A stretch of 54,194 nt of DNA from Ignavibacteriales bacterium (GTDB taxonomy: Bacteria; Bacteroidota; Ignavibacteria; Ignavibacteriales; Melioribacteraceae): contig JAFGPR010000094.1 in NCBI GenBank assembly GCA_016936095.1, forward strand, positions 1 through 54,194, given 5' to 3'. A model generated the notes under the pieces. The model was not told the origin of the DNA. It was given only the letters and a program-made list of their open reading frames with translations, and ran no database searches. Shown one piece after another: positions 16,185-25,027 of the stretch. Positions within the stretch are counted from its first letter, which is position 1, and each line of letters starts with the position of its first letter. Both the position numbers and the translations under genes were made by a program.

Positions 16185-17618
16185 TTGAAAGATGTAGATA
16201 AAATAAAAGATTCACCCCGACAACCACCCGCAGCGGTTGAGGTTGAGAAATATGTTCTCGGTGCAATGCTGCTCGAAGAAGAAGCTATATCAAAAGTCCT
16301 CGATATATTGAAACCCGAATGTTTTTATGATAGAAAAAACAGAATAATTTTTGAAGCAGTTTTTGGATTGTTTAATGCGAATGAACCTGTCGATACTATT
16401 TCTGTAATTGAGGAATTAAAGAAAGACGGAAAATTAACCTCAGCAGGTGGAGCTGGGTTTATCAGCAAATTAACAGAAGACATATCTTCAGCTGCCAACG
16501 TAGAGTATCACTCAAGAGTAGTTCTCGAAAAATGGATTTTACGTGAGTTGATTAGTACATCTTTAGAAATCGCCGGTTCTGCTTATGATGGAAGCGACGA
16601 TGTGTTTGATATAGTTGATGCTGCCGAAGCCAGAATGATGAATATATCCCAGGAGGGATTAAAATCCTCTAGTCAGCCAATCGGTAAAATAATGATGGAA
16701 GCGCTGGAAATTATTGAAGCAGTACATTCACGAAAAGGAACAAGTTTATTCATTCCTTCCGGTTATAAAGAACTTGATAATATTATTGCGGGATTTCACA
16801 AATCCGATCTGATAGTTATAGCAGGTAGACCTGCGATGGGTAAAACTGCCTTTGCATTGTCTGTTGCACGAAATATTGCAATAGAGCAAAAACTACCCAT
16901 TGCATTTTTCAGTCTGGAGATGTCCGATGTTCAATTAGTTACCCGTATTCTCGCTGGTGAGCTGAAAATGAATGCACATAATTTAAGAACAGGTAAATTC
17001 AAGAAAGAAGAATATAAAAATAAAATTGTCGCGGTTACGAAAAAATTAACCGATGCACCAATTTATATTGATGATACACCATCACTTAATGTTATGCAAC
17101 TTAAAGCAAGAGCAAGAAGGTTAAAAGCCGAGAAAAAAATTGAACTTGTTATAGTTGACTATCTTCAATTTATGAATCCTACACAGCAAAAGATGGACAG
17201 TAGAGAAAGAGAAATTTCTTTAATTTCCCGTTCATTGAAAACTCTTGCAAAAGAACTTAATATACCTGTAATTGCATTATCCCAATTGAGCCGTGCAACA
17301 GAAACTGAAAGAAAAGACCGCAGACCAATGTTATCTCATTTACGAGAATCAGGAGCAATTGAACAAGACGCAGACGTTGTAATGTTTTTATACAGACCAG
17401 AAGTCTACGGAATTGATAATTTTTCCGATGATAGCACTTCAACAGAAGGTATTGCTGAAGTTATTGTTGCAAAACAGAGAAATGGACCTATTGGCGAAAT
17501 TCGTCTCAAATTTATCAAGGAATTTGCTCGTTTCGAAAATCTTGAACTTCAGCTGAAGGAAATACCAATGACCAATATACCCAAAGGATTAAAGGAGGAT
17601 GATTTTCCATTTGACTAA
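16185..17618 (+). CDS. dnaB: Replicative DNA helicase DnaB
   Basis: 477 residues, usual length. The N-terminal primase-interaction domain begins at PPAAVEVEKYVLGAMLLEEE. The RecA-like motor has Walker A AGRPAMGKT (213-221), Walker B around D325 in VIVDYLQF, and SQLSRATE. A C-terminal arginine-finger region precedes the acidic end KEDDFPFD, a feature common in DnaB. DnaB is the hexameric helicase that unwinds DNA ahead of the replisome. The start is TTG, 3 nt after the glycosylase stop; no ATG lies before the conserved region. There is no intein. Confidence 0.96.
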   Translation: MKDVDKIKDSPRQPPAAVEVEKYVLGAMLLEEEAISKVLDILKPECFYDRKNRIIFEAVFGLFNANEPVDTISVIEELKKDGKLTSAGGAGFISKLTEDISSAANVEYHSRVVLEKWILRELISTSLEIAGSAYDGSDDVFDIVDAAEARMMNISQEGLKSSSQPIGKIMMEALEIIEAVHSRKGTSLFIPSGYKELDNIIAGFHKSDLIVIAGRPAMGKTAFALSVARNIAIEQKLPIAFFSLEMSDVQLVTRILAGELKMNAHNLRTGKFKKEEYKNKIVAVTKKLTDAPIYIDDTPSLNVMQLKARARRLKAEKKIELVIVDYLQFMNPTQQKMDSREREISLISRSLKTLAKELNIPVIALSQLSRATETERKDRRPMLSHLRESGAIEQDADVVMFLYRPEVYGIDNFSDDSTSTEGIAEVIVAKQRNGPIGEIRLKFIKEFARFENLELQLKEIPMTNIPKGLKEDDFPFD

Positions 17619-17650
17619 TTAATTTTTTTTTCAAATAAAAAGAGGCCAAA

Positions 17651-18439
17651 ATGAAAAAATTATTTATCATACTAACAGCTCTATCTTTTATGTTTGTCGC
17701 TTGTGATAAAGATAAAAAAGACACACCCAACGATGAAAACACTCCTCACGAACAAACCCAAAGTGATGATGAGAATCTAAATGAATATGACACACAAGGT
17801 AATAACGGTGACGACACAAATGTTCCACAAAATGCAAAATATGACTGGGAAGAAATTAATTTGTATTGTTCTGAAGCAGGGATTAATATTTCCTCATCAG
17901 AATTAGATAACGATGACCCTTATGCATTCGGACCTTATGGTGTGCATAATTTATTTGACAACGATCTGACAAAATGCTGGGCAGAAGGCGTTTCAGGAAG
18001 TGGTATCGGTGAGTATTTTATTTTTGGCATTGAAGAAGGCGTAACAAAATTACGCATTGCTAATGGATATCATAAATCAAAATCTTTATATGAGAACAAC
18101 AATAGAGTAAAAAAGTTCAAAGCAACAATTTATGTGGGTATTGAAAATTATTTTAAGATGACTGAATTATATTGTTTTTACAATAGCGTGAAATATGATC
18201 AAGAATTTACAATTAGCTTACCCGACGAAATGAAGACACACGAAGTTATGTTTCCTGTTGATTGGGAAGAATTAATTGCATTCCGCGAAGCCGTTATTGA
18301 GGATTACATGGGAGATTATAGCGATCCTACGAAAGGTGAAATTACTGTTTGGTTCTTACTTAAACTTGAAATTGCTGATATTTACAAGGGTAAAAAACAT
18401 GATGACACTTGTGTCTCCGATGTATGGGTAGAATATTAA
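17651..18439 (+). CDS. Lipoprotein with NADase-type glycan-binding (discoidin-like) domain
   Basis: 262 residues. A lipoprotein signal (MKKLFIILTALSFMFVAC, lipobox FVAC) is followed by a ~50-residue Asp/Asn/Gly-rich linker. The beta-sandwich domain shows FGPYGVHNLFDNDLTKCWAE and EYFIFGIEEGVTKLRIANGY, the pattern of discoidin-like 'NADase-type glycan-binding' domains in secreted proteins. No catalytic domain follows, so it is probably a surface or periplasmic binding protein. The next gene encodes a paralogue, so the pair arose by tandem duplication. Ligand unknown. Confidence 0.8.
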   Translation: MKKLFIILTALSFMFVACDKDKKDTPNDENTPHEQTQSDDENLNEYDTQGNNGDDTNVPQNAKYDWEEINLYCSEAGINISSSELDNDDPYAFGPYGVHNLFDNDLTKCWAEGVSGSGIGEYFIFGIEEGVTKLRIANGYHKSKSLYENNNRVKKFKATIYVGIENYFKMTELYCFYNSVKYDQEFTISLPDEMKTHEVMFPVDWEELIAFREAVIEDYMGDYSDPTKGEITVWFLLKLEIADIYKGKKHDDTCVSDVWVEY

Positions 18440-18456
18440 TTAATGTGTGTTTAAAA

Positions 18457-19134
18457 TTGAAAATTAAATTATTTTTAGTATTAACAATTTTTTATTTTCC
18501 TCGTGATTTGAGTTTAAATATTTCTCCAAACACAAATCCAAATTACGAGGAAATTCTATTATTCTGTTCAAATACTAATCCTTACATAGCATCGTCTGAA
18601 TATGGGAATGAAGACATTCGTGGTTTCGGACCATACGGACCTCATAATTTATTCGATAAAAATCCTTCCACCTGCTGGACAGAAGGTTCAAACAACAAAG
18701 GGATTAATGAATATGTGTTTTGCGGGCTTCCTGAAAATTCACAAAAACTTCATTTCAGAAACGGTAACTGCAAAAGTCAAAGCGAATTCAGAAAGTCCAA
18801 CAGGTGCAGAGAAATATCAGTTCAAATTTATATTGCTGCACATATTCTTGGAAATGAGATAGAAGCCTTTTGTGTTTATGAAGGAATTAAATACGAAACA
18901 AAAATCTTTGCTGTAAAAGATACAAAAGATATACAGATATTCGACTTGAATATTGATTGGAGCAAATTAATCCAAAATAAAAATTCACTTTTGTCAAACT
19001 ATATAAAGTTATATGAGCTGATTGATCCAAGCGAAGCAATGGCTCTTTTCCTCGTAAAAATCCAAATTACCGATATCTATTCAGATACAGGAACTATCGG
19101 AACAAGCATTTCAGATATTTGGTTTTCTAAGTAA
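18457..19134 (+). CDS. Secreted paralogue with the same glycan-binding-type domain
   Basis: A second copy of the discoidin-like domain: FGPYGPHNLFDKNPSTCWTE, then EYVFCGLPENSQKLHFRNGN, paralleling the upstream protein. The N-terminus is a plain signal peptide (MKIKLFLVLTIFYFPRD) without a lipobox Cys, and the acidic linker is missing. The track's ATG at 18409 lies inside the previous gene. TTG at 18457 or GTG at 18445 is more likely; I chose TTG because it gives a compact signal peptide. The protein would be periplasmic or secreted rather than lipid-anchored. Its 3' end is 14 nt from the convergent gene at 19149. Confidence 0.7.
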   Translation: MKIKLFLVLTIFYFPRDLSLNISPNTNPNYEEILLFCSNTNPYIASSEYGNEDIRGFGPYGPHNLFDKNPSTCWTEGSNNKGINEYVFCGLPENSQKLHFRNGNCKSQSEFRKSNRCREISVQIYIAAHILGNEIEAFCVYEGIKYETKIFAVKDTKDIQIFDLNIDWSKLIQNKNSLLSNYIKLYELIDPSEAMALFLVKIQITDIYSDTGTIGTSISDIWFSK

Positions 19135-19148
19135 ATAAAATACTTAGT

Positions 19149-19742
19149 CTATAAATCATCACTAACTGGTGGTGTTTTAATCCCAACAAAAAGACTACTG
19201 TAATTGGACGTTTTCCAAATCCCTTTATCGTTCTTTTTCATTATTATTGGACGTGGACTATCCGCACCGGAACATTCAATAAATAATTTAATTTCAGTTT
19301 CGCTAATTTGACTATAAGGATTTGTTGATAATTTTATTTGATAAGGTTTTGATGGTAAAACATATCCATCGGTGAATGTTGTATTTAATAAATAAGAGTT
19401 GGCCAGATAAGGTCTTGGCTGCAAATAATTCTGAACCATATAAGTAAAAGATTTATCAGGCTTAAAACCCTTATATCCTGAATTATCTTCAACAAGATTA
19501 TTTCTGTCCAGAGCTATAGTAAAAGCTTGGATACCAAGTTCTGCATTTTGAACATACATTAACATTGCAACAACAAATACTGAGGCCCCACCTTGAGGTG
19601 TAACGGATAATTCGTCTCTTAAACTTGTAAAACTTTCGATACTTGTTGGAACATCTGAAATTTCAACAGTATATACTTCGTTATTTTGAGAAAAGGAAAT
19701 AGTACATACAAATAATGATACTAAGAAAATTAATTTTTTCAT
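19149..19742 (-). CDS. Exported protein of unknown function
   Basis: 197 residues with a clear cleavable signal peptide (MKKLIFLVSLFVCTISFSQ, probable cleavage before QNNE). The mature part carries SLRDELSVTPQGGASVFVVA and ends with WKTSNYSSLFVGIKTPP. I recognise no enzymatic motif. The pattern resembles a DUF6935-type protein common in Bacteroidota, but that is a weak recollection. It is convergent with the glycan-binding paralogue and appears to be transcribed alone. Confidence 0.7.
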   Translation of the reverse strand: MKKLIFLVSLFVCTISFSQNNEVYTVEISDVPTSIESFTSLRDELSVTPQGGASVFVVAMLMYVQNAELGIQAFTIALDRNNLVEDNSGYKGFKPDKSFTYMVQNYLQPRPYLANSYLLNTTFTDGYVLPSKPYQIKLSTNPYSQISETEIKLFIECSGADSPRPIIMKKNDKGIWKTSNYSSLFVGIKTPPVSDDL

Positions 19743-19939
19743 CTTTTAAACCTCTTTTTGTTAAATAAAATTATTTGCATTTAAAATATAAGATTTTTTT
19801 ATGTTTTTTTCAGTAATGACAGGATTAAAACAAATCTGCTTCATTAAATATATTTAAATAATTCTCATTTTCTTATTGATATTATAAAAATTTGGATGTA
19901 ATTTTACAATGCATCTTAAATATTTTCACTTACGAGCAG

Positions 19940-19970
19940 GAACCCGGACAATTTCCCCCAGTCTGGGTTC
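19940..19970 (+). other. Stable hairpin in intergenic region (possible small-RNA 3' end)
   Basis: GAACCCGGAC (19940-19949) pairs with GTCTGGGTTC (19961-19970) over 10 positions, including one G-U, around an 11-nt loop. TTGTGTTTATAT follows, so this is a weak terminator on the forward strand. No forward gene ends here, so the transcript it would end is either a short RNA or absent. It is by far the most GC-rich patch of the gap. Confidence 0.4.
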
Positions 19971-20065
19971 TTGTGTTTATATAGAATTTATTCTATTTCT
20001 AAAAATTAAAGTATTTTTCACATTATTTGTTAATTCTGTCAATTATATTCCTTTATTCATTTAAT

Positions 20066-20100
20066 ATACAAATTTTGTTATTTTTTGCATACAAATTTTG
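20066..20100. repeat. 12-bp direct repeat ATACAAATTTTG, 23-bp spacing
   Basis: Two identical copies, 20066-20077 and 20089-20100, start 23 bp apart, about two helical turns, and end 85 bp before the start codon of the small lipoprotein gene. They may be regulator half-sites; no regulator is identifiable. Confidence 0.4.
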
Positions 20101-20184
20101 GGATTTAATAATTCATAATAAAAAAGGTTGCTCTTTTAAGATAACCCGGATTAAAATAAATAATATTTTACCCAAGGAGGATTT

Positions 20185-20499
20185 ATGAATAACGGAATTC
20201 AATTGTTGAAATCATTATTTAATCAAAAAATTTTTTTCTTTTTACTCTTTGTGATTATATTTTTATCAGGATGTGCAGATGCTATTGATTTATCAAATTG
20301 TGTTAAAGATGATGTATATGGATTCTGGGGTGGTTTGTGGCATGGAATAATTGCTCCTTTCAGTTTTATTGTTTCGCTTTTCGATTCTGAAACTGTTATG
20401 TATGCCTGTAACAACAACGGTGGCTGGTACGATCTCGGATTTGTTCTTGGAGCTGGAATTCTTTTTGGTGGAGGTTGCAAGGCAACTTGTAAAAGGTGA
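20185..20499 (+). CDS. Small conserved lipoprotein-like membrane protein
   Basis: 104 residues with a strong ribosome site (AAGGAGG). The N-terminus is a lipoprotein signal ending at LSGC (Cys about residue 30). The mature part begins ADAIDLSNC and has two hydrophobic stretches with the motif YGFWGGLWHGIIAPFSFI, then WYDLGFVLGAGILFGGG. I have seen this GFWGGLWHG pattern in small Bacteroidota proteins of unknown function. Four Cys in the mature region could form disulphides. Reverse ORFs over the same bases (20223-20541) are shadows. Confidence 0.7.
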   Translation: MNNGIQLLKSLFNQKIFFFLLFVIIFLSGCADAIDLSNCVKDDVYGFWGGLWHGIIAPFSFIVSLFDSETVMYACNNNGGWYDLGFVLGAGILFGGGCKATCKR

Positions 20500-20636
20500 A
20501 AATATTTGTAAAACGAATATGAACAGAAATACTTTAACCAATATTTAATATTGCATTTTACAATTGTAAATTATTTCATATTTTTGAACACATAAAATAA
20601 TAATTTAATTATTAACCAAATTAAAGGAGAATTACA

Positions 20637-21029
20637 ATGAAGAATTACCTTCAAATGTTGCTTGTTCTTATTCTTGCAATGTTTTTAATTGTTGCTTGTG
20701 GCGACAAGAAAGAAAATCCAGAAATGGATGATGACAATCCAGAAATAGAAAATACTGATAAGGATTTACCTACTGAATTTTCTGCTAGTGGCGATTTTAA
20801 GGACATGTTAGAAGAATACGAAGAAATTATGGATGAATATGTTGAAGTACTTAAATCAAAAGATTATGTAAAAGCTGCAGACCTTGCAGAGAAAACAATG
20901 AAATGGGCTGAGAAATGGGAAGAAGCTACAAAGGATCTTGATTGGGAAGAAAACCAAGAGCTTTGGAAAGAGTTTGAAAGGTTAAGCGAAAAATACAATA
21001 AAGCTCTAAGTGAACTTGATTATCAATAA
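20637..21029 (+). CDS. Small lipoprotein with helical charged domain (DUF6591-like)
   Basis: 130 residues. The lipoprotein signal MKNYLQMLLVLILAMFLIVAC has lipobox IVAC. An acidic linker (ENPEMDDDNPEIEN) follows, then a helical domain with repeated Glu/Lys/Trp (EEYEEIMDEYVEVLKSKDY and MKWAEKWEEATKDLDWEEN). This resembles the DUF6591 family of periplasmic lipoproteins; no function is known. The ribosome site AAAGGAG is good. A terminator hairpin follows the stop by about 15 nt, so this is a monocistronic or last gene. Confidence 0.75.
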   Translation: MKNYLQMLLVLILAMFLIVACGDKKENPEMDDDNPEIENTDKDLPTEFSASGDFKDMLEEYEEIMDEYVEVLKSKDYVKAADLAEKTMKWAEKWEEATKDLDWEENQELWKEFERLSEKYNKALSELDYQ

Positions 21030-21040
21030 TTAAATTTTTA

Positions 21041-21069
21041 AAAGCCACCTCCATAAGCGGTGGTTTTTT
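21041..21069 (+). terminator. Rho-independent terminator (probably bidirectional)
   Basis: CCACC (21045-21049) pairs with GGTGG (21059-21063), and flanking A and T runs extend the stem; TTTTTTTA follows on the forward strand. It sits between two convergent genes (stops at 21029 and 21069), and the reverse strand also has CTTTTAAAAATTT after the stem. Confidence 0.75.
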
Positions 21070-21446
21070 TATATTGAAAAATACAAAGCAGAAAAGAATA
21101 CAGAAAATAACAATACCCAGATTCCGCATAATTTAATCGTCTCAATAATTGTTGTCTTTAGCAAATATTTAGCAATTGGTAAAGTCACTAAAAAACTTAA
21201 AACCAAATTTAAAAACATAGCTCCCAAAATTCCTGCTTCAGGTGGATATTTCGATTCGTTATATTCCCATAATATTATTAAAACTATAAAAACCATCGCA
21301 CAAACAAAAAATGCATTTAAGTAATTTATTTTTTTCTCTCTGAGAAATAATTTTCGTGATAATAAAATCATCGCTCCGCCAAATAGCGAGCTAATCAGAA
21401 TAATTATTACAAGTAGAACAAAATTAACTGTAAGAAATTCTTTCAT
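21069..21446 (-). CDS. Small integral membrane protein of unknown function
   Basis: 125 residues with four predicted transmembrane segments (around 5-29, 42-60, 70-92 and 99-122). Short polar loops contain RKLFLREKK and WEYNESKYPPEAG. No family recognised; the layout recalls small DUF-type inner-membrane proteins. It is convergent with the preceding lipoprotein gene and divergent from the M16 protease gene. The reverse 67-codon ORF at 20926-21129 is a shadow. Confidence 0.6.
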   Translation of the reverse strand: MKEFLTVNFVLLVIIILISSLFGGAMILLSRKLFLREKKINYLNAFFVCAMVFIVLIILWEYNESKYPPEAGILGAMFLNLVLSFLVTLPIAKYLLKTTIIETIKLCGIWVLLFSVFFSALYFSI

Positions 21447-21563
21447 AGTTTATATTAAAAATATTGTTATTAATGCAAGTTATTTAATTATTGACTTTTT
21501 TCAAAATCATAAATATTCGTAAATTTAAATTGTAATAAATAATTTTTACAAATTGGAGAAAAT

Positions 21564-22880
21564 ATGAAATTTAAAAGTATTGTCATTTGTTCATTTCTAT
21601 TTGTTTTTTCTTGTATGTTCGGACAGATACGCGAAATTGATTATGTAGAATTTGACCTTGATAATGGTCTACATGTAATTTTACATCAAGACAATTCAGT
21701 TCCACTTGTTGCTATTAATGTTCTCTATCACGTCGGATCAAAAAATGAGAAAGCAGACCGAACAGGTTTTGCACATTTTTTTGAGCATTTAATGTTCGAA
21801 GGTTCAGAAAACATTGCTCGAGGTGATTACGCTAAAATTTGTGAGGCTGCTGGAGGTCAAAATAATGCTTATACTTCTTTTGACCAAACTGTTTATCACG
21901 AATTACTTCCTTCGAATCAACTTGAATTAGGTTTGTGGCTCGAATCGGAAAGAATGCTTCACTTAAAAATTGATGAAATTGGTGTTGAAACACAAAGAAG
22001 TGTTGTTAAGGAAGAGAGAAAGCAAAATTATGATAATCAACCTTATGGCTCACTTCTAGAAGAAATATTTAACCATGCTTACAAAGTACATCCATACCGT
22101 TGGGTGCCTATTGGTTCTATTCAATACATTGACGAAGCTAAACTTGAAGAATTTATGGAATTTTATAAAACTTTCTATGTCCCTAATAATGCTACTTTGT
22201 CAATCGCAGGTGATATTGACATTGATAAAACAAAGGATTTAGTTAAAATGTATTTCGGTGATATTCCAAAAGGCACAAAAGATATTTACCGTCCAACAGA
22301 AGTTGAACCTGAACAAACTGTAGAAATCCGCGATACTGTATATGATAACATTCAACTTCCTGCTGTTATTCTTGCTTATCATATGCCAAAACAAGGAAGT
22401 GAAGATTATTATGCTCTTGATATGTTAACTAAAATTTTATCTGGTGGTCAAAGTGCCAGATTATATAAAGAACTTGTCGATAAACAACAACTCTCATTAC
22501 AGGTAGCTTCAATTCCACTGGCGTTGGAAGATCCCGGTTTATTTATAGTTTTTGGTCTACCAAATGTGGGGATAGATCCTTTAATGCTTGAAGAAGCAAT
22601 TAATATCGAACTTGAAAAAGTTAAAACTGATTTAGTGGATGAGAAAGAATTTCAAAAAATTCAAAATCAGATAGAAAGTCAATTCGTTAGCAGTAATTCA
22701 TCTGTAGCCGGTATTGCAGGAAGCCTTGCTAATTATCACGTTTTCTTTGGAGATGCAAATTTAATTAATACAGAGATTGAAAGATATATGAAAGTTACTC
22801 GAGAGGATTTGAAAAATGTAGCAATTAAATATCTCGTAAAAAATAACAGAGTCGTTTTATATTATTTACCAAAAATATAA
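21564..22880 (+). CDS. M16 family zinc metalloprotease, active subunit
   Basis: 438 residues with a signal peptide (MKFKSIVICSFLFVFSCMFGQ). The inverted zinc motif HFFEH (71-75) and the downstream glutamate in VVKEERKQ (near 150) complete the M16B active site. The C-terminal half is the second, inactive M16 lobe. The protein is probably periplasmic and pairs with the product of the next gene, which lacks the zinc motif. This active/inactive heterodimer arrangement is known for M16B proteases. Ribosome site TTGGAG; the next gene begins 39 nt later. Confidence 0.92.
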   Translation: MKFKSIVICSFLFVFSCMFGQIREIDYVEFDLDNGLHVILHQDNSVPLVAINVLYHVGSKNEKADRTGFAHFFEHLMFEGSENIARGDYAKICEAAGGQNNAYTSFDQTVYHELLPSNQLELGLWLESERMLHLKIDEIGVETQRSVVKEERKQNYDNQPYGSLLEEIFNHAYKVHPYRWVPIGSIQYIDEAKLEEFMEFYKTFYVPNNATLSIAGDIDIDKTKDLVKMYFGDIPKGTKDIYRPTEVEPEQTVEIRDTVYDNIQLPAVILAYHMPKQGSEDYYALDMLTKILSGGQSARLYKELVDKQQLSLQVASIPLALEDPGLFIVFGLPNVGIDPLMLEEAINIELEKVKTDLVDEKEFQKIQNQIESQFVSSNSSVAGIAGSLANYHVFFGDANLINTEIERYMKVTREDLKNVAIKYLVKNNRVVLYYLPKI

Positions 22881-22919
22881 TAATTTTAAAGTAACTTTTT
22901 ATATAAGGAGAAAAATAAA

Positions 22920-24977
22920 ATGAAAAATAAAAATATTTTAATGATTGTTTTTATCTTTTTGTCAATATCTGTTTTTGGACAAATTGATAGGACAAAACAG
23001 CCCACACCGGGACCTGCACCGGAAATTAAAATTGGTGATTATGAATCTTTTCAGCTTGATAATGGACTGAAAGTATTTGTTATTGAGGATAATAAACAAC
23101 CAACCGTTGGTGTATACCTAATAGAAGATAGAGATCCAATCCTCGAAGGTGAATATGCTGGTTATGTTTCTATTGCTGGACAACTTATGATGACTGGAAC
23201 GAAAACCCGAACTAAAGCCCAGATCGATGAAGAGATTGATTTTATAGGTGGTTATCTTTATACATATCCTTCAGGAGCTTATGTATATGGTTTGAAGAAA
23301 CATAGTGAAAAATTGTTTGAGTTACTTGCTGATGTAGTTTTAAATCCAATCTTTCCGCAAGAAGAATTGGATAAATTAAAAAAGCAGACTTTATCAGGAT
23401 TAGCAGTTCAAAAAAATCAACCGGGCTATATTGTACAGAACGTTAGAAAGGTAATTCTTTATGGAAAAGATCATCCGTATGGCGAAATTCAAACAGAGGA
23501 AACAATTACAAAAATAACAGTTGATAAATGTAAAGAATTTTACAACACATATTTTTCACCGAACATTTCGCTTGTTGCTATAGTGGGAGATATTACTAAA
23601 GATGAAGCAAAAGATTTAATGCAAAAATATTTTGGTAATTGGCAGAAAAGGGATGTTCCGAAATTAGATTATAAAAAAGTAAAAGCGCCTCTCGTTCGTA
23701 AAGTTTGCATAGTTGATAGGCCAAATTCTGTTCAATCTTCTATCCGTGTATGTCAACCAGTTGATTTATTGATAGGAAGTGAAGATGTAATCAAAGCAGA
23801 TGTGATGAACGAAATTCTTGGTGGAGGATTATTCTCTGCAAGGTTAATTTCAAATATTCGTGAAGATAAGGGATTTTCCTATGGAGCATATTCTAGTCTA
23901 GCTGCAGATAAATTAGTCGGACATTTTACTGCTTCTTGCGAAACAAGTAACGAAACTACTGATAGCACCATTACGGAATTCCTAACAGAAATGAAAAGGA
24001 TTAGAGATGAGAAAGTAACAGACAACGAATTACAAACGATAAAAAATTTTATGAATGGAAGTTTTGCGCGTTCGCTCGAGCAATCAGAAACGATTGCAAA
24101 TTTTGCTTTGACAATCGAACGTTATAATCTTCCAAAGGATTATTATAAAAATTATTTGAAAAATCTTGAAGCAGTCACAATTGATGATGTTCATCAAATG
24201 GCAAATAAGTATCTCAATCCGAATAAAGTATATGTTGTTGTTGTAGGCAAAGCTGAAGAGATAGCTGATAACTTAAAACAATTTAGTGTTAGCGGAAAAA
24301 TTGACTACTACGATATCTACGGTGAGAAAGTTGATATTTCATTAAAACCCGTTCCTGAAGGCGTTACTGTTGAAACTGTGCTAGATAAGTATATCAATGC
24401 TATTGGTGGAAAAGAAAAGATGCTTTCGGTTGAAGATGTTACAATTAAAATGACTGCAGAAACTCAGGGAATGAAAATCACAATTACAAATTATAGTAAA
24501 ATCGATAACAAAGCATTGATCCTTGTTGACATCGGTGGAATGGGAACAATAAAAACTTCTTTCGACGGCATTGCAGGAAAAATGAGTGGGATGGGACAAG
24601 AAAAAATCTTCTCGGGTGCCGAGTTGGAATATTACAACATTAAAAACAGATTTGATATTCTATTTGAATATGAAAAATACGGTGTGAAGAATGAATTATT
24701 AGGAATTGAAAATGTCAGCGGAGTTGATGCATATAAAGTTGTAACGACCTATCCTGGTGATTTTAAGGAAACCGTATATTTTAATTGCGATACAGGATTG
24801 AAGATAAAAGAAATTACATCTGAAAGTGAAGTTAAATATGATGATTATCAAGAAGTTAACGGTATAAAATATCCACACAAGATATCTCAGCAGATGGGCC
24901 AAATGGTAATTGACTTATCCGTTGAGTCGGTTGAAACTAATAAAGGATTGGATGATTCATTATTCAAAGTTGAATAA
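22920..24977 (+). CDS. M16 family non-catalytic subunit with C-terminal LolA-like domain
   Basis: 685 residues with signal peptide MKNKNILMIVFIFLSISVFGQ. The two M16 lobes span roughly 30-470. Where the zinc motif belongs, the sequence reads GQLMMTGTKTRTKAQ, so it cannot be a catalyst. Residues ~485-685 (GGKEKMLSVEDVTIKMTAE through HKISQQMGQMVIDL) form an added domain like LolA/outer-membrane lipoprotein-sorting folds. The fusion is longer than the usual ~450-residue partner. It probably forms a heterodimer with the upstream protease. A terminator follows the stop. Confidence 0.9.
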   Translation: MKNKNILMIVFIFLSISVFGQIDRTKQPTPGPAPEIKIGDYESFQLDNGLKVFVIEDNKQPTVGVYLIEDRDPILEGEYAGYVSIAGQLMMTGTKTRTKAQIDEEIDFIGGYLYTYPSGAYVYGLKKHSEKLFELLADVVLNPIFPQEELDKLKKQTLSGLAVQKNQPGYIVQNVRKVILYGKDHPYGEIQTEETITKITVDKCKEFYNTYFSPNISLVAIVGDITKDEAKDLMQKYFGNWQKRDVPKLDYKKVKAPLVRKVCIVDRPNSVQSSIRVCQPVDLLIGSEDVIKADVMNEILGGGLFSARLISNIREDKGFSYGAYSSLAADKLVGHFTASCETSNETTDSTITEFLTEMKRIRDEKVTDNELQTIKNFMNGSFARSLEQSETIANFALTIERYNLPKDYYKNYLKNLEAVTIDDVHQMANKYLNPNKVYVVVVGKAEEIADNLKQFSVSGKIDYYDIYGEKVDISLKPVPEGVTVETVLDKYINAIGGKEKMLSVEDVTIKMTAETQGMKITITNYSKIDNKALILVDIGGMGTIKTSFDGIAGKMSGMGQEKIFSGAELEYYNIKNRFDILFEYEKYGVKNELLGIENVSGVDAYKVVTTYPGDFKETVYFNCDTGLKIKEITSESEVKYDDYQEVNGIKYPHKISQQMGQMVIDLSVESVETNKGLDDSLFKVE

Positions 24978-24996
24978 ATTATTTTTCAATATTATG

Positions 24997-25021
24997 GGCG
25001 TCCTACCAAGACGCCTTTTTT
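24997..25021 (+). terminator. Rho-independent terminator after the M16 operon
   Basis: GGCGTC (24997-25002), a 7-nt loop and GACGCC (25010-25015) form a perfect 6-bp GC-rich stem followed by six T. It closes the M16 pair. The following antiterminator-like gene starts only 7 nt downstream. Confidence 0.9.
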
Positions 25022-25027
25022 ACCTTT

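Larger units (their letters stand above)
19743..20184. other. 442-bp intergenic region with hairpin and direct repeat
   Basis: No gene is visible. It holds the GC-rich hairpin at 19940-19970, and two copies of ATACAAATTTTG (20066-20077 and 20089-20100) 23 bp apart. A very strong Shine-Dalgarno sequence AAGGAGG at 20175-20181 precedes the next gene. It serves as the upstream region of two divergent genes. Confidence 0.6.
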
